From positions 1 to 62,145 of the forward strand of contig JAIRXP010000005.1 in NCBI GenBank assembly GCA_031268215.1: 62,145 nucleotides of DNA, written 5' to 3'. Each line of letters begins with the position of its first letter. Within the stretch, counting starts at the first letter, position 1. Made by a program: the position numbers and the translations under genes. This stretch comes from Bifidobacteriaceae bacterium (GTDB lineage Bacteria; Actinomycetota; Actinomycetes; Actinomycetales; WQXJ01). The notes under the pieces are model-generated. The model ran no database searches and had not been told where the DNA came from. It saw only the letters and a program-made list of their open reading frames with translations. Shown one piece after another: positions 1-8,602 of the stretch.

Positions 1-20
1 CTTAGTGGCTGTTTGAGAAC

Positions 21-893
21 CTAGGGGCCGCGTCGTAGTAGGGTCCGGATTTGGCTCCAGCGGACGAGCGCTTCGTGGACTTCGGGCAGGCGTTCGTAGT
101 CTTTGTCGCAACGCCGGCAGCGTGAGATCCAGGCCAGGGTGCGTTCGACTACCCAACGCCGGGGCAGGACTTGGAAACAGTGAAGTTGGGGGCGTTTGAC
201 GATTTCGAGGTCGACGCCGAGTTCGCCGCGGGCCCAGTCGACCAGTTTGCCGGCGTAGCCGCCGTCCGCCCAGACTTTGCGGATCGTGGGGGTGTAGTCG
301 CGGAGGGCTTCGAGGAGGGGTTTGGCGCCGTCTCGGTCTTGGACTGACGCGGGGGTGACCTGGACGGCCAACAGTCTTCCGGCGGTGTCGACCGCGATGT
401 GCCGTTTACGGCCGTTGACCTTCTTCCCGGCGTCGTATCCCCTGGTGGGGGCCCCGACCTCGGGCGAACCTTTGACCGAGGCGGAGTCGATCACGGCCGC
501 GGACGGCTCGGCCCGGCGCCCCTCGGCGACCCGGGCGCGCCCGCGCAGGGTGTCCAGGACCGTCTCGGTGACGTCCTGGTCCTCCCAGCGGCGGAAGATC
601 GCGTAAACGGTCTGCCAGGGCGGGAAGCCGCGGGGAAGCGCGCGCCATTTGACGCCGTTGTCCAACACGTACAAGATTGCGTCCACGACCTGGCGGCGGC
701 AGTGCCTCTCGGGACGTCCGCCGTCCGCGCCGGCCCAGGCCGGGTCTGGGAGCAACGGGTCGAGCACAGCCCATTGGGCGTCGGTCAGATCAGTCGGGTA
801 GGCCTGGCGGCGGCGGCGCTTGCGGGGGTGGTATCCGGCGAGCCTGCAGCACCCGGATTGGCCAACCCCTGGGGAAGTAAGGCAGACTAACAC
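21..893 (-). CDS. IS5-family DDE transposase
   Basis: The product is a cut-and-paste DDE transposase of the IS5 family. Visible motifs are the N-terminal YPTDLTDAQW block, the first Asp in VIDSASVKG, the second Asp in KVWADGGYAG, and the C-terminal RWVVERTLAW...RRCDKDYE block carrying the catalytic Glu and the IS5 Y(2)R(3)E(6)K-like signature. The frame is intact over 290 codons, so the enzyme may be active. The first ~30 residues look unlike the family, so the true start may lie inside the ORF, close to the YPTDL block. It fills the element between the perfect terminal repeats and reads away from the 13-bp hairpin at 896-944. Confidence 0.92.
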   Translation of the reverse strand: MLVCLTSPGVGQSGCCRLAGYHPRKRRRRQAYPTDLTDAQWAVLDPLLPDPAWAGADGGRPERHCRRQVVDAILYVLDNGVKWRALPRGFPPWQTVYAIFRRWEDQDVTETVLDTLRGRARVAEGRRAEPSAAVIDSASVKGSPEVGAPTRGYDAGKKVNGRKRHIAVDTAGRLLAVQVTPASVQDRDGAKPLLEALRDYTPTIRKVWADGGYAGKLVDWARGELGVDLEIVKRPQLHCFQVLPRRWVVERTLAWISRCRRCDKDYERLPEVHEALVRWSQIRTLLRRGP

Positions 894-895
894 CA

Positions 896-944
896 GAACT
901 CCTGGTAGAAGGGTCTATTGTCATTCCCTGCCTACCAGGAGTTC
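896..944. repeat. 13-bp perfect inverted repeat inside the IS, upstream of the transposase
   Basis: GAACTCCTGGTAG at 896-908 is perfectly repeated in inverted orientation at 932-944, with a 23-nt loop. It lies between the transposase 5' end and the right terminal repeat. Such hairpins upstream of transposase genes can block translation or transcription that reads in from outside; that role is inferred here. Confidence 0.8.
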
Positions 945-1209
945 CCCCTATCTAGCCCAAGACACGCCCCACCGCCACCAAGTTCTCAAACAGCCACTAA
1001 GCGGCTGACATGAATGCAGCGTCGGGGGCGGGTTGTCCCTCCAGCAGGGCGCATTCTTGCAGCGGCCTTGCGACAGAGCCGACGACGCGTCCGCTTCGCC
1101 TTGTGACCGGGACCGGCGGCTCAGGTTCGAGCGCCCCGTGGCCAGCCCGCGTATTATTGGCCGCGGGCCCCACGAACGCTGCGTGGACCACGGATCTGAG
1201 GGGGAAGAC

Positions 1210-2151
1210 ATGGCGACCGATAGCCGTTTGGCGCAGGATGTTTACAAGGACACCGGAGAGAACGTCGTCTTCATGACGCTGGCGCTGAAGCGCCAGCACC
1301 AAACTGCGGACAGGGCCGCCATCACGGAATTCGCTGGCCGGCTGCCCTCAATCCTCAACTCCATGCGCATCCGCTGTCCCGAAGCCGCCCTGAAGTGCGC
1401 CTTTGGCTTCAGTCGGAAAGCCTGGGACTATTTGTTCCCCGGCGGGGCCCGGCCGCGAGAGCTTGAGGACTTTGCTGGTCCGGCCGGAAATGGCTTTGAA
1501 ATGCCCGGAACACCGGCTGACCTGTTCCTTCACCTGAGGGCCGGCCAGCAAGCCGTCATTTATGAGGTAGTTGACCAGCTCAGGGCGTTCTTTGAACCGG
1601 CCGCCACAGCGCTAGACGAAACCCAAGGATTCCGCTACTTTGAGGGCCGCGCCATCATTGGCTTCATTGACGGGACCGAGGCTCCAAGCGAACAGGACAG
1701 CGCCGAATACGCCATTATAGGTGAGGAGGACCCGGAATTCGCTGGCGGCTCTTATGCGTTCGCCCAGAAATGGATCCACGACATGGCCTTCTGGAAGGGG
1801 CTCAGCGTCGAAGAACAGGAGAAAGCCATTGGCCGGCAGAAATTCTCCGACCTGGAACTAGAAGACGCTGACAAGGCCCCGAACGCGCACAACATTGCCG
1901 CCAAGATTGAATGGAACGGAGTGGAACAAAAGATTGTCCGCATGAACGTCCCGTTCTCCGACCTAGCCACCGGCCAGACCGGCACCTACTTCATTGGCTA
2001 TTCCCGCCGTTGGTTTGTTACCAGGGACATGCTGACCCAAATGTTGAAGATGGGCGACTTCCTGCTCAAGTTTTCCACGGTTCTGACCGGCCAGGTGTTC
2101 TTCATTCCTTCGCGCCCGCTCTTGGATGAAATTGCCGCCGATGCCGTCTGA
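1210..2151 (+). CDS. Dyp-type (dye-decolorizing) heme peroxidase
   Basis: A 313-residue B-type DyP/YfeX-like heme peroxidase, the usual length for the family. The distal-Asp motif GFIDGTE is present, the proximal heme-ligand His is in KAPNAHNIA, and the distal Arg is in KIVRMNVPF, followed by GTYFIGYSR. The ATG at 1210 is chosen because GAGGGGGAAG lies just upstream and the residues encoded before it match nothing in the family; the open frame continues upstream without homology. There is no signal peptide and no encapsulin cargo tail at the C terminus. A TATTAT hexamer at 1152-1157 could be a -10 element. The gene overlaps the following methyltransferase by 11-26 nt, suggesting cotranscription. 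Confidence 0.93.
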   Translation: MATDSRLAQDVYKDTGENVVFMTLALKRQHQTADRAAITEFAGRLPSILNSMRIRCPEAALKCAFGFSRKAWDYLFPGGARPRELEDFAGPAGNGFEMPGTPADLFLHLRAGQQAVIYEVVDQLRAFFEPAATALDETQGFRYFEGRAIIGFIDGTEAPSEQDSAEYAIIGEEDPEFAGGSYAFAQKWIHDMAFWKGLSVEEQEKAIGRQKFSDLELEDADKAPNAHNIAAKIEWNGVEQKIVRMNVPFSDLATGQTGTYFIGYSRRWFVTRDMLTQMLKMGDFLLKFSTVLTGQVFFIPSRPLLDEIAADAV

Positions 2152-3022
2152 TTGGGATCCGGAAGGCCCCGACTTGGTCTTCGAAGGAGACAACCTCCCA
2201 TTGCTTCAATCGTTACCTGGTGAATCCTTCCGGCTGATCTACGCTGATCCGCCATTCAACACTGGCAGAACCCAACAGCGCCAAAGCATTACCACAGCAC
2301 GTTCCGCCAGCGGTGGGCGAATCGGCTTCCAGGGCCAGCCGTATGCCACAGTGAAGGGCCAGCTCACAGCCTACAACGACACCTTCACGGATTATTGGGC
2401 GTTCCTGGAGCCACGCTTGGAGGAAATCTGGCGGATACTCACCTCAGACGGCACCCTCTATCTGCATCTGGACTACCGCGAAGTCCACTACGCCAAGGTC
2501 TTGCTGGATGCCCTATTCGGCCCCGAGTCATTCTTGAATGAAATCATTTGGGCGTACGATTACGGCGCCCGCACCAAATCCCGCTGGCCTGCCAAACATG
2601 ACAACCTCCTAGTTTATGTCAAGGATCCAGAGAACTATGTGTTCAACGCGGAGGAAGTGGACCGGGAGCCATATATGGCGCCAGGTTTGGTAACGCCAGA
2701 CAAGGTCGCGAGAGGCAAATTGCCAACTGACGTATGGTGGCACACTATAGTGTCTCCTACGGGCAAGGAAAAGACGGGCTATCCGACCCAGAAGCCGCAG
2801 GGCGTGTTGCGCCGAATTGTCCAGGCATCCAGTAATTCTGGCGACTGGGTAGCGGACTTCTTCGCCGGCAGCGGTACCACCGGAGCCGTCGCCAGGCAAA
2901 TGGGCCGGCGCTTCCTGTTGGCGGATTCAAACCCGGATGCGATCGACGTGATCCGGCGCCGCCTGGCCGGGGACCATCCAGCGGGGTCTGGCACCCGTTA
3001 CCTGCGCTCCGATCCAGTTTGA
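2126..3022 (+). CDS. Orphan beta-class DNA amino-methyltransferase
   Basis: An S-adenosylmethionine-dependent site-specific DNA methyltransferase acting on adenine-N6 or cytosine-N4. The catalytic motif IV (DPPFNTG, near residue 41) precedes the SAM-binding motif I (DFFAGSGTT, near residue 248), the order of the beta class. The protein is 298 residues with no target-recognition extension beyond the central region. No restriction endonuclease is adjacent, so it looks like a solitary methyltransferase. The start could be the ATG at 2126 or the one at 2141; both lie inside the 3' end of the DyP gene. It may methylate for gene regulation or be a relic of a restriction system; which is unknown. 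Confidence 0.9.
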   Translation: MKLPPMPSDWDPEGPDLVFEGDNLPLLQSLPGESFRLIYADPPFNTGRTQQRQSITTARSASGGRIGFQGQPYATVKGQLTAYNDTFTDYWAFLEPRLEEIWRILTSDGTLYLHLDYREVHYAKVLLDALFGPESFLNEIIWAYDYGARTKSRWPAKHDNLLVYVKDPENYVFNAEEVDREPYMAPGLVTPDKVARGKLPTDVWWHTIVSPTGKEKTGYPTQKPQGVLRRIVQASSNSGDWVADFFAGSGTTGAVARQMGRRFLLADSNPDAIDVIRRRLAGDHPAGSGTRYLRSDPV

Positions 3023-3052
3023 AACCCCGCCCTAGGTAAGGGAACAAATCGA

Positions 3053-4501
<1,449 letters not shown>

Positions 4502-4566
4502 TTAATGGGGTAAATTTGATGGTGGCGCACGCCTACTGTCGATGTTCGCAACTTAACCAGGTGCCT

Positions 4567-4571
4567 GGAGG
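4567..4571 (+). promoter_or_regulatory. Ribosome binding site deciding the sdhC start
   Basis: GGAGG lies 6 nt before the GTG at 4578, fixing that codon as the start of sdhC in preference to later ATG codons. Confidence 0.8.
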
Positions 4572-4577
4572 TTCTGA

Positions 4578-5330
4578 GTGAGTCCTGAGATCCAAGAGCG
4601 ATCTGACACCGGTCAGATCCCGGTGGCGGAAAGGCCCGCCACCACGCCTGCCCCACGGCCGCAAACGTGGGTGCTGAAAGTCATCATGGCCGTCACCGGA
4701 TCAGTCTTCGTGATGTTCGTGCTGTTCCACTTGGCCGGCAACCTCAAGGTCTACTTGCCGGACGATCCGCAAGGGCACTTCAACGAGTACGCCCACTGGC
4801 TGAGGTCCTTGCTCAATCCGCTGTTGCCCGGGTCAACCTTCTTGTGGGCCTTCAGGGCAACCCTGATTCTGTGCCTGTGCCTGCATGTTTATTCCGGGTT
4901 CACGCTCTGGCTGCGGGCCCACCGCTTGCGGGGTCGGCACGCCCGGAAGGTCCACGCCACCAAGCACCACCTGACTGGCCGCACCATGCTCTGGTCGGGC
5001 CTGATCATCCTGGCGTTCATTGTGTTCCACCTACTGGACCTGACCGTTGGGCGGGTGGTCGCCTCGAAGGAATTCACTTCAACGGACCCGTACTCGAACC
5101 TGATCCACTCCTTCGAACGTCCTCAGGTCGCGGTCTTCTACGTGGCGGTGATGGTTGTGATTGCCTTCCACCTGAGCCACGGCATCTGGTCCATCGTCAA
5201 CGACTTCGGAGCCACCTCGCACCGGGTGCGTTCCGTCTTCTTGTTCTTGGCTGATCTGATCGCCTTGGTAGTGGTGATTGGGAACGCTTCGATTCCGATT
5301 GCGGTGCTGATGGGAGGGATAACGCTATGA
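4578..5330 (+). CDS. sdhC: Succinate dehydrogenase cytochrome b subunit
   Basis: The single membrane anchor of a b558-type (Wolinella/Bacillus-like) succinate:quinone oxidoreductase; no separate SdhD is present. Five hydrophobic helices are visible, starting at about residues 33, 87, 140, 185 and 220. Likely heme ligands are the histidines in VLFHLAGN, LHVYSGF, FIVFHLLDL and AFHLSHG. The first ~30 residues form a polar, Pro-rich cytoplasmic leader. Its TGA overlaps the ATG of sdhA in ATGA, so the two are translationally coupled and the operon reads sdhC-sdhA-sdhB. Confidence 0.95.
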   Translation: MSPEIQERSDTGQIPVAERPATTPAPRPQTWVLKVIMAVTGSVFVMFVLFHLAGNLKVYLPDDPQGHFNEYAHWLRSLLNPLLPGSTFLWAFRATLILCLCLHVYSGFTLWLRAHRLRGRHARKVHATKHHLTGRTMLWSGLIILAFIVFHLLDLTVGRVVASKEFTSTDPYSNLIHSFERPQVAVFYVAVMVVIAFHLSHGIWSIVNDFGATSHRVRSVFLFLADLIALVVVIGNASIPIAVLMGGITL

Positions 5331-7642
5331 GCTTCCTTCCGGAGAGCAAGGCCGGCCCTAGCGAGCCTGGTTGGCACGTCCCGGGCTCAGGCCCGCTGGC
5401 CCAGCCGGTGCGGGGCAGTGCCATCCCGCCGCCCTCACCCCAGGCTCCGCCACCAGTCCCGGCGGCTCGGCCAGCCCAGACCCCGCCACCAGTTGTAGCC
5501 GCGCCACCCGTTCCAGCAACCCGACCGGTCCAGACCCCGCCACCAGTTGTAGCTGTACAACCGGTTCCGGCTGTGCCGCCAGTCCCAACAGCTCCGTCGG
5601 CGCAACAAGTCAAGCCTGCCCCAGCGGCCCAGCCAGCCCCGGCGGAGCCAGCGACCCAACCGGCCCATCCAGCAGAGCAGAAAGGCGCCGCCATGACCGC
5701 TGAACTCGATCAGCTACGGATCATCGGCCAACCGATTGACGGCCAAGTGCCAGATGTCGACCCGCGAGAGGCATGGACTGACCGCAAGCTCCATTACAAC
5801 CTCGTCAACCCGAACAACCGACGCAAGTTCAAGATCATCGTTGTCGGCACGGGGCTGTCCGGCGCTGGCGCCGCCGCCGCACTCGGTGAACTCGGCTACG
5901 ACGTGGAGGTCTTCTCCTTCCACGACGTGCCCCGCCGGGCACACTCAATCGCGGCCCAGGGCGGCATCAACTCGCCCCGCGCCCGCAGGGTTGACAATGA
6001 CTCAATCGACCGGTTCGTCAAAGACACCGTCAAGGGCGGTGACTACCGTGGCCGTGAGCAGGACGCCTATCGTCTAGGCGAAGAAGGCATCCGAGTGATC
6101 AACCACATGCAGGCGATCGGTGCGGCCTTCGCCCGCGAGTACGGCGGCCAGTTGGCCACCCGCTCATTCGGCGGCGTCCAAGTGTCCCGCACTTACTACA
6201 CCCGGGGCCAGACCGGCCAGCAGCTCGAACTGGCGGCGGCGCACGCGCTGTCGCGCCAGGTGGCGGCCGGTAACTGCAAACTCCATTCACGCCAGGAACT
6301 GCTGGATGTGATCATCAAGGACGGGCGGGCCCAAGGGATCGTGGTCAGGGATCTGGTCACCGGCCAGATCAGAGCCCAGACCGCCCACGCCGTCATCCTG
6401 TGTACGGGCGGTTACGGCAACATCTACTACAAAGCCACCCTGGCTAAGAACTCCAACGCCACGGCCATCTGGCGGGCCCACAAACGTGGAGCATACTTCG
6501 CCAATCCGTGCTTCGTTCAGATCCACCCGACGGCCCTACCGCTGATGTCCAAGTGGCAGTCGAAGAAGACCCTGATGTCGGAATCGCTCCGCAACGACGG
6601 CCGGATTTGGGCCCCCCGGGAGAAGAACGATGATCGCGACCCCAACACCATCCCGGAGGAAGAACGTTTCTACTTCCTGGAGGAACGCTATCCGGCCTTC
6701 GGCAACCTGGTCCCCCGGGATGTTGCCTCACGCAACATCCGCGAACGGATCGATGCCGGCTACGGCGTTGGAACTCTGCACAACGCCGTTTACCTGGACT
6801 TCAAGACCGGTATTGAGCGCTTGGGCGTCAAGCTGATCCGTGAGCGGTATTCGAATCTTTTCGCCATGTATGAAGAACTGACCGGCGAGGACCCGTACAA
6901 GACGCCTATGCGGATCGCTCCTTCGGTCCACTTCACCATGGGCGGTCTCTGGACCGATTACGACCAGATGACCTCCATTCCAGGACTGTTCGTTGGCGGC
7001 GAGGCCGGGTGGGCCTATCACGGCGCCAACCGGCTGGGCGCCAATTCGCTCCTGTCAGGTTGCGTGGACGGATGGTTCACCTTGCCGTACACCGTGCCGA
7101 ACTACTTGGCCGGCCTGCTTGGTCAAAGCCCGCTGGATGAGGGAGACCCAACGGTCCAGGACACGATGAAGGACGTTCAGGACCGGCTGGACCGGTTACT
7201 CAATAATGACGGCACCCACGGCCCGGATCATTTCCACGAGAAGCTCGGAGCGATCATGGATCGCTACGCCTCAGTGTCACGCGACCCAGAGGGCCTGGCC
7301 ACAGCGATTGGCCTGATCCGCGAGTTGCGCGAAGAGTTCTGGAACGACGTCAAGGTTATTGGCGATGGCGACCGCCTCAACCAGGAACTGGAAACCGCCG
7401 GCCGGGTAGCGGACTACTTGGAACTGGCGGAACTGCTTTGCATTGATGCGCTGGACCGCAACGAATCCGCGGGAGCGCATTTCCGGACCGACCACGAACT
7501 CGACGGCGAAGCCAAGCGTGACGACGAGGACTGGTGCTTCTGCTCCGCCTGGGAGGCTCCCGGGCCGGACGGCAGGCCAATCCGCAACTTTGAACCCTTG
7601 ACCTTCCGGGCCGTGCCCCTGCAGCAAAGGAACTACAAGTGA
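5327..7642 (+). CDS. sdhA: Succinate dehydrogenase flavoprotein with Pro-rich N-terminal extension
   Basis: The FAD-binding catalytic subunit oxidising succinate. Visible motifs are the dinucleotide fold VVGTGLSGAGAA, the covalent-FAD histidine in RRAHSIAAQGG, the substrate motif QIHPTALP and the C-terminal GLFVGGEAGWAYHGANRLGANSL. The frame begins with about 122 residues made almost only of Pro, Ala, Val, Gln and Thr, including repeated TPPPVVA units; only after Met123 (position 5693) does the normal SdhA sequence begin. The first ATG overlaps the sdhC stop, so the extension is either a real fused linker or a translated spacer with re-initiation at 5693, where a weak GAAAGG precedes the ATG. 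The protein is 771 residues against about 600-670 usually. Confidence 0.95.
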   Translation: MSFLPESKAGPSEPGWHVPGSGPLAQPVRGSAIPPPSPQAPPPVPAARPAQTPPPVVAAPPVPATRPVQTPPPVVAVQPVPAVPPVPTAPSAQQVKPAPAAQPAPAEPATQPAHPAEQKGAAMTAELDQLRIIGQPIDGQVPDVDPREAWTDRKLHYNLVNPNNRRKFKIIVVGTGLSGAGAAAALGELGYDVEVFSFHDVPRRAHSIAAQGGINSPRARRVDNDSIDRFVKDTVKGGDYRGREQDAYRLGEEGIRVINHMQAIGAAFAREYGGQLATRSFGGVQVSRTYYTRGQTGQQLELAAAHALSRQVAAGNCKLHSRQELLDVIIKDGRAQGIVVRDLVTGQIRAQTAHAVILCTGGYGNIYYKATLAKNSNATAIWRAHKRGAYFANPCFVQIHPTALPLMSKWQSKKTLMSESLRNDGRIWAPREKNDDRDPNTIPEEERFYFLEERYPAFGNLVPRDVASRNIRERIDAGYGVGTLHNAVYLDFKTGIERLGVKLIRERYSNLFAMYEELTGEDPYKTPMRIAPSVHFTMGGLWTDYDQMTSIPGLFVGGEAGWAYHGANRLGANSLLSGCVDGWFTLPYTVPNYLAGLLGQSPLDEGDPTVQDTMKDVQDRLDRLLNNDGTHGPDHFHEKLGAIMDRYASVSRDPEGLATAIGLIRELREEFWNDVKVIGDGDRLNQELETAGRVADYLELAELLCIDALDRNESAGAHFRTDHELDGEAKRDDEDWCFCSAWEAPGPDGRPIRNFEPLTFRAVPLQQRNYK
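5476..5553 (+). repeat. 24-bp direct repeats encoding TPPPVVA in the sdhA extension
   Basis: CCAGACCCCGCCACCAGTTG plus TAGC occurs perfectly at 5476-5499 and again at 5530-5553, 54 nt (18 codons) apart. A weaker copy of the surrounding unit precedes it. The periodic pattern keeps frame, consistent with growth of a Pro-rich linker by slippage or unequal exchange. Confidence 0.85.
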
Positions 7643-8391
7643 GACTGATCCTTGAAGTCTGGCGTCAGGACGGCCCTGATGCCCACGGAAGCTTCGAAAC
7701 CCACGAAATCACTGATGCGACGCCGGAAATGTCGCTCCTGGAGTTACTCGACCGCCTGAATCACCAGCTAGTAGATAACGACCAGGAGCCAGTGGCCTTC
7801 GAATCGGACTGCCGCGAAGGCATTTGCGGCACCTGCGGGTTGGACGTCAACGGCGTCCCGCATGGCCCGGAGGACAACGTTCCGGCTTGTGGCCAGCACG
7901 TCCGTTCATTCCGCGACGGTCAGACGGTCCGTTTCACGCCGTTCCGGGCCAAGGCCTTCCCGGTGGTCCGGGATCTGATCGTTGACCGGACGGGGCTGGA
8001 CCGGATTATCCAAGCGGGCGGCACCATCTCCGTTGACGCCGGCACCGCCCCGGACGCAGACACCCTGCTGGTCACGCACGATGACGCCGAACGGGCTCTC
8101 GACTTCGCGGCCTGTATTGGCTGTGGAGCGTGCGTATCGGCCTGCCCAAACGGCGCCGCGTATCTCTTCACCGGCGCCAAGCTGTCACATCTGGCACTCA
8201 TTCCGCACGGCAAGGAGGAGCGGGCCAAGCGGGCCCGCACCATGATCACCCAGATGCAGCACGAATTCGGCCCTTGTTCGCAGATTGGCGAATGCGCTCT
8301 GGCCTGCCCGGCGGAAATCCCGCTGGTCGCCATCGCGGCCGTAAACCGCGAACGCCTGCGGGCCGGTTTCAAGAAGGGCAAGGCCAACTAG
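7639..8391 (+). CDS. sdhB: Succinate dehydrogenase iron-sulfur subunit
   Basis: Transfers electrons from SdhA to the quinone site through three iron-sulfur clusters. The N-terminal [2Fe-2S] site is CREGICGTCG plus the Cys in VPACGQH, followed by the clusters in CIGCGACVSACP and CSQIGECALACP. At 250 residues it has the normal length. The GTG start at 7639 overlaps the sdhA stop (GTGA), so it is coupled to sdhA. It is the last gene of the operon; the next gene starts 211 nt later. Confidence 0.96.
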   Translation: MRLILEVWRQDGPDAHGSFETHEITDATPEMSLLELLDRLNHQLVDNDQEPVAFESDCREGICGTCGLDVNGVPHGPEDNVPACGQHVRSFRDGQTVRFTPFRAKAFPVVRDLIVDRTGLDRIIQAGGTISVDAGTAPDADTLLVTHDDAERALDFAACIGCGACVSACPNGAAYLFTGAKLSHLALIPHGKEERAKRARTMITQMQHEFGPCSQIGECALACPAEIPLVAIAAVNRERLRAGFKKGKAN

Positions 8392-8602
8392 CCGCCTGTC
8401 ATACCAGGCTTTTGGCGCCGCCTCAGAATCGGGGCACGCCACGGTCTAGGGGAAGGAAGGTGACCGCTGCGCTGCCCAGGGCGAGCCGGCGGCATCGGGC
8501 GTCTTGTTGGTAAGGCGGGCCGGCCTCAACTGACTAAAAAGGTCGTGAAATTCGTTCCGTCGGTGGAGGCTCCCCGGGGCTAGCTAACGTACGCTTGAGG
8601 GC

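Larger units (their letters stand above)
1..1001 (-). mobile_element. Complete IS5-family insertion sequence
   Basis: The first 20 bases of the window and bases 982-1001 are perfect inverted repeats, with core GTGGCTGTTTGAGAAC at 5-20 and its complement at 982-997. A TA dinucleotide abuts each core (3-4 and 998-999), fitting a TA target duplication of the IS427-type IS5 subgroup; the outer C/T bases extend the symmetry to 20 bp. One DDE transposase gene fills the element on the minus strand. Because the window starts at the element edge, the left flank cannot be seen and the exact target duplication is inferred. Confidence 0.93.

Noticed and set aside
399..890. Long ORFs antisense to or in other frames of clear genes, e.g. 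within the IS5 transposase, sdhA, the Hsp70 and the parA/parB genes
   Set aside because: They are frame shadows typical of high-GC DNA, without ribosome sites or domain features.
1210..2151. DyP peroxidase as an encapsulin cargo
   Set aside because: No encapsulin gene is adjacent and the C terminus (RPLLDEIAADAV) lacks a cargo-loading peptide.
2126..3022. Restriction-modification system
   Set aside because: Only the methyltransferase is present; the neighbours are a DyP peroxidase and tgt, with no endonuclease.
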